Shown: positions 1 through 5,377 of the stretch, one piece after another
How the letters are laid out: every line of letters starts with the position of its first letter
Position numbering within the stretch: position 1 is the first letter of the stretch
Assembly: GCA_031285085.1 (NCBI GenBank)
Contig: JAITWW010000022.1
Span: 1-5,516 of the forward strand
DNA: 5,516 nucleotides
Direction of reading: 5' to 3'
Origin: Candidatus Methanofilum arcanum
GTDB taxonomy: Archaea > Halobacteriota > Methanomicrobia > Methanomicrobiales > Methanospirillaceae
Made by a program: the position numbers and the translations under genes
The notes under the pieces: model-generated
Database searches by the model: none
What the model was told of the DNA's origin: nothing
The model's input: only the letters and a program-made list of their open reading frames with translations

Positions 1-113
1 GATATTCATCTCTACAAAGTGACGCTGATTTCGACGCAGCATTTGAAGAACTTACCACACATGTACAGGAACGATATGATGCAGCAATGGAGTACCTGAA
101 AACCGTTGCATAA
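1..113 (+). CDS. C-terminal end of an unidentified protein (partial)
   Basis: An open frame enters from the left edge (first full codon at position 3) and ends at TAA 111-113, leaving 36 residues that finish ...AAMEYLKTVA. The segment is acidic, rich in Ala and Glu, and reads as an amphipathic helix (DADFDAAFEELTTHVQERYD), the kind of composition expected of a real protein tail. I do not recognise the family, and too little is present to assign a function. It points the same way as the nudC-like gene, with 213 bases between them, so the two are probably transcribed separately. It could also be a chance open frame, but codon choice (GCA, GAA, GAT, CTG) is like that of the neighbouring genes. 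Confidence 0.55.
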   Translation, partial: YSSLQSDADFDAAFEELTTHVQERYDAAMEYLKTVA

Positions 114-326
114 GTAACAAATTTTTGAAGAGGTATTTGCCTATGGTGGTATACATCTGAGATTCCCATGATACTTTGCAGATACATCTTCGAATCACCA
201 AAACATTTAAACATCCTCGTTTCAATCTATGTAATACGTCAGATTCACTATTTCTTGAACATCCGGGATATTTAATATAAACGATCTATATTATTCTGAA
301 TAAAGGAAATAAAATGTTTTCTGGCA
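114..326. other. Intergenic region upstream of nudC
   Basis: This AT-rich stretch lies between the partial gene and the NADH pyrophosphatase and contains no convincing ORF. It holds a short direct repeat, ATACATCT at 151-158 and 182-189, of unknown meaning. Near its right end are a TATA-like box and a Shine-Dalgarno-like AGGA, described separately. A T-run just after the first gene (122-126) could serve as a weak archaeal terminator. Confidence 0.5.
271..279 (+). promoter_or_regulatory. TATA-like box of the nudC gene
   Basis: TTTAATATA resembles the archaeal TATA-box consensus and follows a GGGATA stretch. If used, transcription would begin about 25 bases downstream, near 300, giving a very short leader before the AGGA at 304-307. 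The call depends on the organism being an archaeon and on spacing alone. Confidence 0.4.
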
Positions 327-340
327 GTGGATTACATTAA
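314..340 (+). other. 8-codon mini-ORF overlapping the nudC start
   Basis: ATG 314-316 lies 6 bases after AGGA (304-307), the best-placed ribosome binding site in this leader. It opens MFSGSGLH and stops at TAA 338-340. The GTG taken as the nudC start (327) lies inside it in the +1 frame. It may be a leader peptide translationally coupled to nudC, or a chance ATG that happens to sit near the ribosome binding site. A sequencing indel that split the true nudC start from its frame is also possible. Confidence 0.35.
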
Positions 341-1208
341 AGGTGAAGACTCAGTGTTCCAAGATATTCAACCACACAGATATGTAAATCAATATCTACA
401 TCGAGAGCCAAGTAGCGATGATTATATTTTTTTGTATCAAGACGGAAAGGCACTACTGGAAGATATTCCAGATGGAGCAACAATTCCAAAATATCATACT
501 GTTCATAGCTTGTATCCTGATTGTGCAGACAATCTAATCTATTTGTTCTCCATTGATGATCATTCATTTTTTATGTCTTTTATGCAAGTGCAAGAAACAG
601 CAAATCTTCACTATCAAGAGATTGTTCCACTTGGTAACCTCAACCCCCCATGGATAGCTTTTGCAGGAGCTACCGCATATCATTTGGCAGATTGGTATGA
701 TAGTCACCGGTATTGCGGCAGATGCTCCTTGCCTATGTCTCATAAGGAAAATGAAAGAGCGGTGCAGTGCCCAGAATGCGGTACAGTGGAGTATCCAAAG
801 ATTTCTCCTGTCATTATAGTTGGTGTAGTTGATGGCGACCGACTGTTATTGACAAAGTATGCGACGGGTTCCTATCGCAGATATGCGCTGATTGCCGGGT
901 TTATGGAGATCGGAGAGACTTATGAAGATGCAGTCCGACGTGAGGTTATGGAAGAGGTTGGTCTGCGGGTTAAAAATATCCAGTATTACAAAAGCCAACC
1001 CTGGGGATTTTCTCAATCAGTTCTGGCAGGTTTTTTTGCAGAATTAGATGGAGAACAGATGGTGAAAATTGATGCACATGAATTAAAGGAAGCTTCTTGG
1101 TATTCCAGAGAAAATCTGCCAAGAGATGATACAACATTGAGTCTGACCTGGGACATGATTGAAGCGTTCAGAGCCTCGCCAAGCACGGCGAGAATGCGCT
1201 TACCGTGA
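327..1208 (+). CDS. nudC: NADH pyrophosphatase, NudC family (Nudix hydrolase)
   Basis: This predicted cytosolic enzyme hydrolyses NAD(H) to NMN(H) and AMP; bacterial relatives also remove NAD caps from RNA. The protein has 293 residues. A poorly conserved N-terminal domain (about 1-120) is followed by a zinc ribbon with C130-x2-C133 and C148-x2-C151. A Nudix domain follows, with a complete Nudix box at residues 191-213 (G191, E197, R205-E206, E209-E210, G212). The family signature SQPWxFxxS is at 223-231 and separates NudC from other Nudix enzymes. The start is uncertain. GTG 327 has no ribosome binding site at normal distance (AGGA is 19 bases away), and GTG 354 is an in-frame alternative. 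The last ~11 residues (ASPSTARMRLP) are encoded by a GC-rich palindromic repeat, so the native C-terminus was probably altered by an insertion. The Nudix fold and catalytic residues lie well before this point, so activity should be intact. Confidence 0.93.
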   Translation: MDYIKGEDSVFQDIQPHRYVNQYLHREPSSDDYIFLYQDGKALLEDIPDGATIPKYHTVHSLYPDCADNLIYLFSIDDHSFFMSFMQVQETANLHYQEIVPLGNLNPPWIAFAGATAYHLADWYDSHRYCGRCSLPMSHKENERAVQCPECGTVEYPKISPVIIVGVVDGDRLLLTKYATGSYRRYALIAGFMEIGETYEDAVRREVMEEVGLRVKNIQYYKSQPWGFSQSVLAGFFAELDGEQMVKIDAHELKEASWYSRENLPRDDTTLSLTWDMIEAFRASPSTARMRLP

Positions 1209-1210
1209 GC
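1175..1210 (+). repeat. GC-rich palindromic repeat, left copy (overlaps nudC 3' end)
   Basis: A perfect 6-bp inverted repeat, CTCGCC (1175-1180) and GGCGAG (1187-1192), surrounds the loop AAGCAC. The 15 bases at 1178-1192 recur exactly at 1305-1319. The following ATGCGCTTACCGTGAG is imperfectly matched after the second copy by TCGCGTTTAGTGAG. The unit encodes the final residues and stop of nudC. It looks like a dispersed REP-type element, but only two copies are visible here, so genome-wide dispersal is an inference. Confidence 0.6.
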
Positions 1211-1304
1211 CATCTTGACTTCGTCAGATGACTTGAGAGGTATTAAACACCCGATTTGTGGCGTAACCCTGGGATGGATGTGAGCACCTGCTTTTTCCAT
1301 ACTA

Positions 1305-1343
1305 GCCAAGCACGGCGAGGCGTTCTCGATCGCGTTTAGTGAG
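1305..1343 (+). repeat. GC-rich repeat, right copy
   Basis: The 15 bases at 1305-1319 are identical to 1178-1192 in the left copy. The left arm CTCGCC is not conserved here (TAGCC instead). The copy can instead fold with CGAG (1316-1319) against CTCG (1325-1328) over the loop GCGTT. It continues into CGCGTTTAGTGAG, a degraded match to the end of the left unit. It ends about 20 bases before the start codon of the fusion gene, so it forms part of that gene's leader. Confidence 0.55.
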
Positions 1344-1355
1344 AGGAGGAAGGAG
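1341..1355 (+). promoter_or_regulatory. Strong purine-rich ribosome binding site
   Basis: GAGAGGAGGAAGGAG ends 6 bases before ATG 1362. It offers two Shine-Dalgarno matches, GGAGG at 1345-1349 and AAGGAG at 1350-1355, the second at ideal spacing. This fixes the start of the RNase HI-RnlA gene and suggests efficient translation. Confidence 0.75.
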
Positions 1356-1361
1356 TTTTCT

Positions 1362-2744
1362 ATGAGTTATTATACAGTCAAAGCTGGTTACACTACTGGG
1401 ATATTTGATAATTGGGATGAATGTAAAAAAGCTACGCATAGATATCCAGATGCAGATTTTAAGAAATTTACAACTTTGGCTGAAGCTGAAGCATATATGA
1501 ATGATCTGGATGTGTATGATGAGATTATAAAGAAGGATATTTCAAATGGCTATATTGTAGCCTTCTGTGATGGGAGCTATGATAAGATAAAAAGTCGTTA
1601 TTCCTATGGTGTAGTTATCATTGATAGGGATTTTCAGGAGCACGAGATATATGACTTTGGTGAAGATAATAAATATATTTCATCAAATAACATTGTCGGC
1701 GAAGTATTGGGTGTTATCAAGGCTATGGATTGGGCTGTTTCCCATAACTATGATACATTGAAGATTTACCATGATTATGAGGGGTTAAGCAAATGGTTGT
1801 CTGGAGAATGGAAGGCAAAAAGTGATGTTGCAGCGATGTTTGTCTCCGAGTACACTCATAAATATGCGGATCTGATTCAGGTTGAGTTTGAAAAAGTTAA
1901 AAGCCATAATAATAATAAATATAATTGTAAAGCAGATCAATTGGCTAAAAGAGCCCAATTGAATGGATCATATGCCCGAATTACCGGAAATAATTGGTTT
2001 TCAATTCCTTATTTCGAAGAAGAGATACTTCAAACTATTCTTGACTTGATGTTAGAAAAAGATCCTGGGATTCAAATAGAGAAATCAGACAATACAAATT
2101 TTATTCTCGTTAAATTAAAGTTAGCTAAGAATAAATTATCTGTTAAACTGTTTAAAGGAGGTAAAGAGTCACTCGTTGTCCAAGGCGCAAACTCTGCACT
2201 TTTCCAAATGTTTATTACTTATATAAATGAACTAATCCCAGTAAATGAGAAAGATGTCTTTTCTCATGCGTACAAGAAAGAAATAGACACAGTAAAAATC
2301 GATGCAGGGATGCAAGCTATATGCCCTGAGTTTCCTGTAGATTACCCCGAGAATATCAAGCGTTTAATTCGGCAATCACTCATTAACTTAAACTATTTCG
2401 AAGAATCTGAAGATTACTCACAATATGTGTTCCCTGCTTTCCGAGCACTTGAAGGACATATGAGATACTTGCTTGGAAAAACAAAGAATCCGATCCTCTC
2501 TAAACGGACATTTGGGATTTTTAAAAAGAATAAGGTGAATAATGCCTATTATTTGCCAAAATCAGTACATATCGAGGAAACAACAAAGGAGAAGTTAGAA
2601 GAATGTTATAATTTTTATAATGCGAACAGGCATACTCTTTTTCATTTTGGAGAGATTATAGGTGATACTGCTGGTCAAACACGATTTATAGAAACAAAAG
2701 ATGAAGCTGACGAGCTCATCAAAAAATGCTTGTCATATATCTGA
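1362..2744 (+). CDS. RNase HI-RnlA fusion: RNase H domain joined to an RnlA (RNase LS) HEPN toxin
   Basis: The 460-residue protein begins with a viroplasmin/RNase H1 hybrid-binding domain (about 3-47, with GIFDNWDEC and KKFTTLAEA). Next is a full RNase HI domain (about 63-205) with catalytic D70, E114, D138 and D192, and H182 at the position of the E. coli catalytic-loop histidine. The remainder matches RnlA, the mRNA-degrading toxin of the E. coli RnlA-RnlB system. Residues ~215-295 form an RnlA-type repeat domain (LVVQGANSALFQMF corresponds to LQIQGRPLSCYRVF). Residues ~320-460 form the HEPN nuclease domain, with E364 in RALEG and R423-x4-H428 in RHTLFH, aligned with E. coli RnlA E258, R318 and H323 as I recall that sequence. 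It should therefore cleave both RNA in hybrids and single-stranded RNA, in the cytosol. E. coli RNase HI binds and stimulates RnlA, so the fusion makes functional sense. No RnlB-like gene adjoins it. The gene is more AT-rich than lysA, suggesting horizontal transfer. The domain assignment is strong; the toxin or defence role is inferred. Confidence 0.9.
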   Translation: MSYYTVKAGYTTGIFDNWDECKKATHRYPDADFKKFTTLAEAEAYMNDLDVYDEIIKKDISNGYIVAFCDGSYDKIKSRYSYGVVIIDRDFQEHEIYDFGEDNKYISSNNIVGEVLGVIKAMDWAVSHNYDTLKIYHDYEGLSKWLSGEWKAKSDVAAMFVSEYTHKYADLIQVEFEKVKSHNNNKYNCKADQLAKRAQLNGSYARITGNNWFSIPYFEEEILQTILDLMLEKDPGIQIEKSDNTNFILVKLKLAKNKLSVKLFKGGKESLVVQGANSALFQMFITYINELIPVNEKDVFSHAYKKEIDTVKIDAGMQAICPEFPVDYPENIKRLIRQSLINLNYFEESEDYSQYVFPAFRALEGHMRYLLGKTKNPILSKRTFGIFKKNKVNNAYYLPKSVHIEETTKEKLEECYNFYNANRHTLFHFGEIIGDTAGQTRFIETKDEADELIKKCLSYI

Positions 2745-2809
2745 TGAAGTGATGCACTCATCTCCTCTCGCTTCACTCCTCTCAAACTAAAAAAAGGTTC
2801 TATCGTACC
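2745..2809. terminator. Convergent gene ends; T-run terminator of lysA
   Basis: Seven A residues on the plus strand (2789-2795) give a T7 run on the minus strand 14 bases after the lysA stop, a typical archaeal terminator. On the plus side after the fusion gene are two copies of CTCCTCTC (2762-2769 and 2776-2783). Both are inverted relative to GAGAGGAG at 1341-1348 in front of the gene, so the fusion gene is bracketed by short inverted matches. A clear plus-strand terminator is not seen, so transcription may run into the antisense strand of lysA. Confidence 0.5.
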
Positions 2810-4171
2810 TCACTGCCAGATCGGGCGGCGCATGGTACTTAAAAGATCTTCAATACTCTCACGACGCCGAATCAGGGCAACAGCGCCGTCCTTGACAAGT
2901 AGCTCAGCACATCTCCCTCTTCCATTATACTGTGATGCCATGGCATACCCATATGCTCCCGTATCAAGCACTGCAATGAGATCCCCTGCCTGAACCGCTC
3001 CCATCCTCCGATCAGCAGCAAGAATATCTCCACTCTCACAGATCGGACCTGTAATGGAGTAGACTTCACCTGCATTTGGATCCATATCCATTCGATTTGC
3101 CACAACAACCTCCTGATACGCATCATACATTGCAGGACGAAGAAGGGTATGAAAGCCAGCATCTACATTTATAAAACGCTTGTGAGCATGTTTCACCGAG
3201 TTCACGCGTGTGAGTAGGATCGTTGAGTCACATACCAAGGAACGGCCAGGTTCAATCCAGATCTCAGGTGATATTCCAAGGCGTTTGAACGTCTCTTTAC
3301 ATACTGGAATCGTAGCCTGTGCATATGCGGCAATAGAGGGGGCCTGCTCAACTCCATGACGATACGCAACACCAAGACCACCACCAAGATCTACAAACTT
3401 CAGCTTAATACCCATATCATGCAGCTTTGAAACGATATCCATCAAAACACGTGCTTCTTCTGCAAATGGTTCAAGCTCAAGAATTTGAGAGCCAATATGG
3501 CAATGAATACCAACAGGAATGACATGTGAAGCCTCATGTGCCTTTTGATAGGCAGACAAAATCTGTTCTGCTGGAATCCCAAACTTCGAGGTTGCAAGCC
3601 CTGTCGCGATCTTGGGGTGTGTTGGGACGTGAATTGCGGGGTTTACACGAAATGAGACCTCAACCGTCTTTCCCATCTCTTCTGCGACACGATTCAACTG
3701 ATACAGCTCATCCTCAGAGTCTAAAGAGACTCTCACCCCATGCAGAACTGCAAGCTGATGATCCTCTTTTGTCTTTGAGCTTCCATTAAAGAGCAGATGT
3801 TCTGGACGTATCCCTGCATCACGGGCAAGCATGAGTTCTCCTGCGGAGAATACATCTGCACCTGCACCAAGAGCGGCAAGAGTGCGCAAGATTGAAATAT
3901 TTCCATTTGCTTTTGCAGCATATAATACGCGACAATTTGGATAATGTGATGAAAGGGCGTGTATGTACTCGTGATACAGAGCTTCGATTCGGGTCTCATC
4001 AGTTACATAAAGCGGTGTTCCAAACTCCTCTGCAAGTTTTGTCACTGGAATGTTACCGATATGCAAGATGCCGTTCTTTTCTGAAAAGTGAGGGGGAAGG
4101 GGAAGAGGATACACCGCCTGTATGGTATCCATATCAACCTCTTGAACATTTATTTCTGCCATTTTATGCAC
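2810..4171 (-). CDS. lysA: Diaminopimelate decarboxylase
   Basis: This PLP-dependent enzyme decarboxylates meso-2,6-diaminopimelate to L-lysine, the last step of lysine synthesis, in the cytosol. The protein has up to 453 residues, slightly longer than usual because of an N-terminal extension. It is a fold-type III alanine-racemase-like barrel followed by a beta domain. K87 in YAAKAN forms the Schiff base with PLP. HIGSQ (225-229), GGGLG (263-267) and EPGR (307-310) contact cofactor phosphate and substrate. C378-E379 in CESGD and Y407 in GAYGYAM complete the dimer-interface active site. The start is ambiguous: GTG 4171 has GGA four bases upstream, ATG 4162 is next, and ATG 4132 would give the length closest to the family. 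The best ribosome binding site belongs to an overlapping mini-ORF. The gene is not next to other dap genes, and its GC content is higher than that of the convergent fusion gene. Confidence 0.96.
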   Translation of the reverse strand: MHKMAEINVQEVDMDTIQAVYPLPLPPHFSEKNGILHIGNIPVTKLAEEFGTPLYVTDETRIEALYHEYIHALSSHYPNCRVLYAAKANGNISILRTLAALGAGADVFSAGELMLARDAGIRPEHLLFNGSSKTKEDHQLAVLHGVRVSLDSEDELYQLNRVAEEMGKTVEVSFRVNPAIHVPTHPKIATGLATSKFGIPAEQILSAYQKAHEASHVIPVGIHCHIGSQILELEPFAEEARVLMDIVSKLHDMGIKLKFVDLGGGLGVAYRHGVEQAPSIAAYAQATIPVCKETFKRLGISPEIWIEPGRSLVCDSTILLTRVNSVKHAHKRFINVDAGFHTLLRPAMYDAYQEVVVANRMDMDPNAGEVYSITGPICESGDILAADRRMGAVQAGDLIAVLDTGAYGYAMASQYNGRGRCAELLVKDGAVALIRRRESIEDLLSTMRRPIWQ

Positions 4172-4190
4172 CGATTCCTACTTTTTGCAT
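4164..4190 (-). other. 8-codon mini-ORF overlapping the lysA start
   Basis: On the minus strand AGGAG (plus positions 4197-4201) lies 6 bases before an ATG at 4190-4188, which opens MQKVGIGA and stops at TAA 4166-4164. The lysA GTG (4171) falls inside this mini-ORF in the +1 frame. The arrangement would allow translational coupling or a leader-peptide control of lysA. The peptide contains one Lys and no Lys run, so classical lysine attenuation is not supported. Confidence 0.4.
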
Positions 4191-4577
4191 GCGTATCTCC
4201 TGACATCAATACCTTCAATCTTCTTTGCCTTTCACTCATCAATTCTCAGAAAAAGGTATGGAGGAAGATTATCAAGACGCTGTGCAAAGATGTTAGTTTA
4301 ATTCAACGAGAGATCACTTAAACAGAACGCACAAGAAATGCAAGGAATTGAAAAGATCATTCACTCAATACGATGGAGTGTATTTTCCTCTGGATCGTAC
4401 ACACTCTCTCGTTCCATAACTTTGGCTATAAACTGAATAAGATTATAATACTTGCCACACTCTGCCTTTATCATCGCTGTGTCATCTATCCCAAATGGGT
4501 TTGAGCTGTCTCATGAACGTTCTTGCTGCATATGTATATCTGATTTGTTCACAAAAATGGTAGGAATAACTCTTCCC
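4172..4577. other. Divergent intergenic region between lysA and the HEPN-like gene
   Basis: About 400 bases contain no ORF I would call a gene. On the minus strand, TTAAACT-like sequence near 4296-4305 could be a distant lysA promoter element. On the plus strand, GCTATAAAC (4425-4433) and TATGTATATC (about 4531-4540) are TATA-like; the second would start transcripts close to ATG 4578. Short inverted repeats lie at 4362-4406: GAGTG 4376-4380 can pair either with CACTC 4362-4366 or, as GAGTGT, with ACACTC 4401-4406. An in-frame TTG at 4452 would extend the HEPN-like gene by 42 codons, but it lacks a ribosome binding site and the extension does not read like a conserved protein. Confidence 0.45.
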
Positions 4578-5126
4578 ATGAGCATCTCATTTCTCCATCC
4601 ATATAATCAAAAACCTCATATTGCTGAGCCTTTTGATCTGATCTATTCAGATATTATACGTTATTTGCATGATGCAGAGCAAATTTCTCTCCAAAAAGCA
4701 GGGGAGACTGCACGCAACTCAGACTCTCGAAACTATTATGCAGCGTACATGGTGGAGTTTGCGCTGATAAATCGTATGCTTGATCTGGCACGATGCTGTG
4801 TGTATAGCTGTGGCTATGCAGGTCAAAATGAAGTATTAAAAAATAAGGTTCTCATAAAGCGATTAGAAGATGTTGGGGTCATTGATGAGTATACAAAGCA
4901 GGAGCTGTTACTCTGTATTGATAGACGCAACCAAATTTCACATCACTTTCGTACCTGCACATATCACGATCTTGTGCAATTGTACAAAAAAAATGAGATC
5001 ATGCGTCAATGTGCAGAGCAATGGAGAGAGCATATCAAAACGCATGAACAAAAACACGATGTACGAGTTGCAGGAGTTGTTGCAGCAATTTTCCTTCTTG
5101 TTCTCACTTTTTTCCTCCTGTATTGA
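4578..5126 (+). CDS. Putative tail-anchored HEPN-like protein
   Basis: I do not recognise the exact family. From ATG 4578 the protein has 182 residues. The N-terminal part is soluble and mostly helical (about 15-155). It contains RNYYAAYMVEFALINRMLD and then DRRNQISHHF, where R117-N118-x3-H122 fits the R-(polar)-x3-H motif of HEPN ribonucleases, preceded by a helix as in that fold. A basic, His-rich linker (KTHEQKHDVR) leads to one hydrophobic segment at about 163-181 that ends the protein, so it should be anchored in the membrane by its tail with the nuclease-like domain in the cytosol. Alternative in-frame starts are ATG 4557 and TTG 4452. ATG 4578 is preferred because AGGA (4562-4565) precedes it, though 12 bases away. 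The gene stands alone, divergent from lysA. A HEPN role in RNA cleavage or defence is inferred from one motif; it could instead be an inactive helical membrane protein. Confidence 0.6.
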   Translation: MSISFLHPYNQKPHIAEPFDLIYSDIIRYLHDAEQISLQKAGETARNSDSRNYYAAYMVEFALINRMLDLARCCVYSCGYAGQNEVLKNKVLIKRLEDVGVIDEYTKQELLLCIDRRNQISHHFRTCTYHDLVQLYKKNEIMRQCAEQWREHIKTHEQKHDVRVAGVVAAIFLLVLTFFLLY

Positions 5127-5152
5127 TTTCACCACCATAACACTCGTACCAC

Positions 5153-5178
5153 ATTTTTCGAGAAAACCTCGTATTTTT
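5153..5178 (+). terminator. Terminator-like hairpin after the HEPN-like gene
   Basis: CGAG (5159-5162) and CTCG (5168-5171) pair over a 5-base loop, flanked by TTTTT at 5154-5158 and TTTTT at 5174-5178. The two T-runs 27 to 52 bases after the stop codon are sufficient for archaeal termination even if the short stem is not formed. Confidence 0.45.
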
Positions 5179-5227
5179 GATTGATTTATATAATATTTGT
5201 GGACGGTGTTGTGACTGATAAAGATCT

Positions 5228-5249
5228 GTTCTCTTCTGAAAAGTGAGGG
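5228..5249. repeat. 22-base near-identical copy of a lysA segment
   Basis: These bases match lysA positions 4073-4094 at 21 of 22 positions, in the same orientation; the one difference is C at 5233 against T at 4078. In lysA the segment encodes PHFSEKN near the N-terminus. Beyond it the similarity is patchy. It may be a remnant of a duplicated lysA piece or a shared binding site. Confidence 0.5.
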
Positions 5250-5305
5250 ATCGCAAATACTCTCTCATTACGAGTCTGTCAACCTATTGGTGGTTTAGGT
5301 AACAT

Positions 5306-5340
5306 AAAAAAAGCAGAAAAACTGCGTGCTTTTTGTTTTA
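5306..5340. terminator. Bidirectional terminator-like hairpin
   Basis: AAAAAGCA (5308-5315) pairs perfectly with TGCTTTTT (5327-5334), giving a T-tail on either strand: TTTTGTTTT in the plus direction and TTTTTTT in the minus direction. An alternative inner hairpin, GCAG (5313-5316) with CTGC (5322-5325) over AAAAA, shares the GCA and so excludes the outer one. It lies about 60 bases after the stop of the minus-strand gene and is best read as that gene's terminator, serving plus-strand read-through as well. Confidence 0.65.
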
Positions 5341-5377
5341 TTACTGCATGAAATGAGAAAAATATAGGAGCAACCCC

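Larger units (their letters stand above)
1209..1361. other. Spacer between nudC and the RNase HI-RnlA gene
   Basis: This spacer holds a small hairpin at 1211-1230 (CATCTTGAC / GTCAGATG, with one bulged T and a TTC loop), which might end nudC transcription, though no T-run follows it directly. It also contains the right-hand copy of the palindromic repeat and a purine-rich ribosome binding site. A TATA-like TATTAAAC occurs near 1240, more than 110 bases before the next start codon. The toxin gene may therefore have its own promoter or be read through from nudC. Confidence 0.4.

Noticed and set aside
151..189. ATACATCT direct repeat, considered as a CRISPR remnant or operator
   Set aside because: Only two 8-base copies with no palindromic repeat structure or third unit; this can arise by chance in AT-rich DNA.
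1013..1309. Minus-strand ORF of 98 codons across the nudC end and the repeats, containing KMAHGKRILAVLGEA
   Set aside because: It is antisense to the conserved Nudix domain, and its protein-like stretch is simply the reverse reading of the palindromic repeat; no ribosome binding site was seen.
4157..4246. Short minus-strand ORF (MSERQRRL..., 29 residues) just upstream of and overlapping the lysA start
   Set aside because: Very short, without a convincing ribosome binding site or known homologue; the mini-ORF with AGGAG explains the region better.
3526..4321. Several plus-strand ORFs (3526-3789, 3892-4203, 4088-4321) opposite the start of lysA
   Set aside because: They are antisense shadows of a clearly conserved lysA coding region or its leader, with no ribosome binding sites or recognisable domains.
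4452..4577. TTG-initiated N-terminal extension of the HEPN-like protein
   Set aside because: No ribosome binding site precedes TTG 4452, and the 42 added residues (Cys/Ser/Ile-rich) do not look like part of the domain; kept only as an alternative start.
5104..5268. Minus-strand ORF of 54 residues (MREYLRSL...) after the HEPN-like gene
   Set aside because: It overlaps the HEPN-like gene antisense, has no ribosome binding site, crosses a terminator-like hairpin and reads the lysA-like 22-mer in a different frame from lysA.
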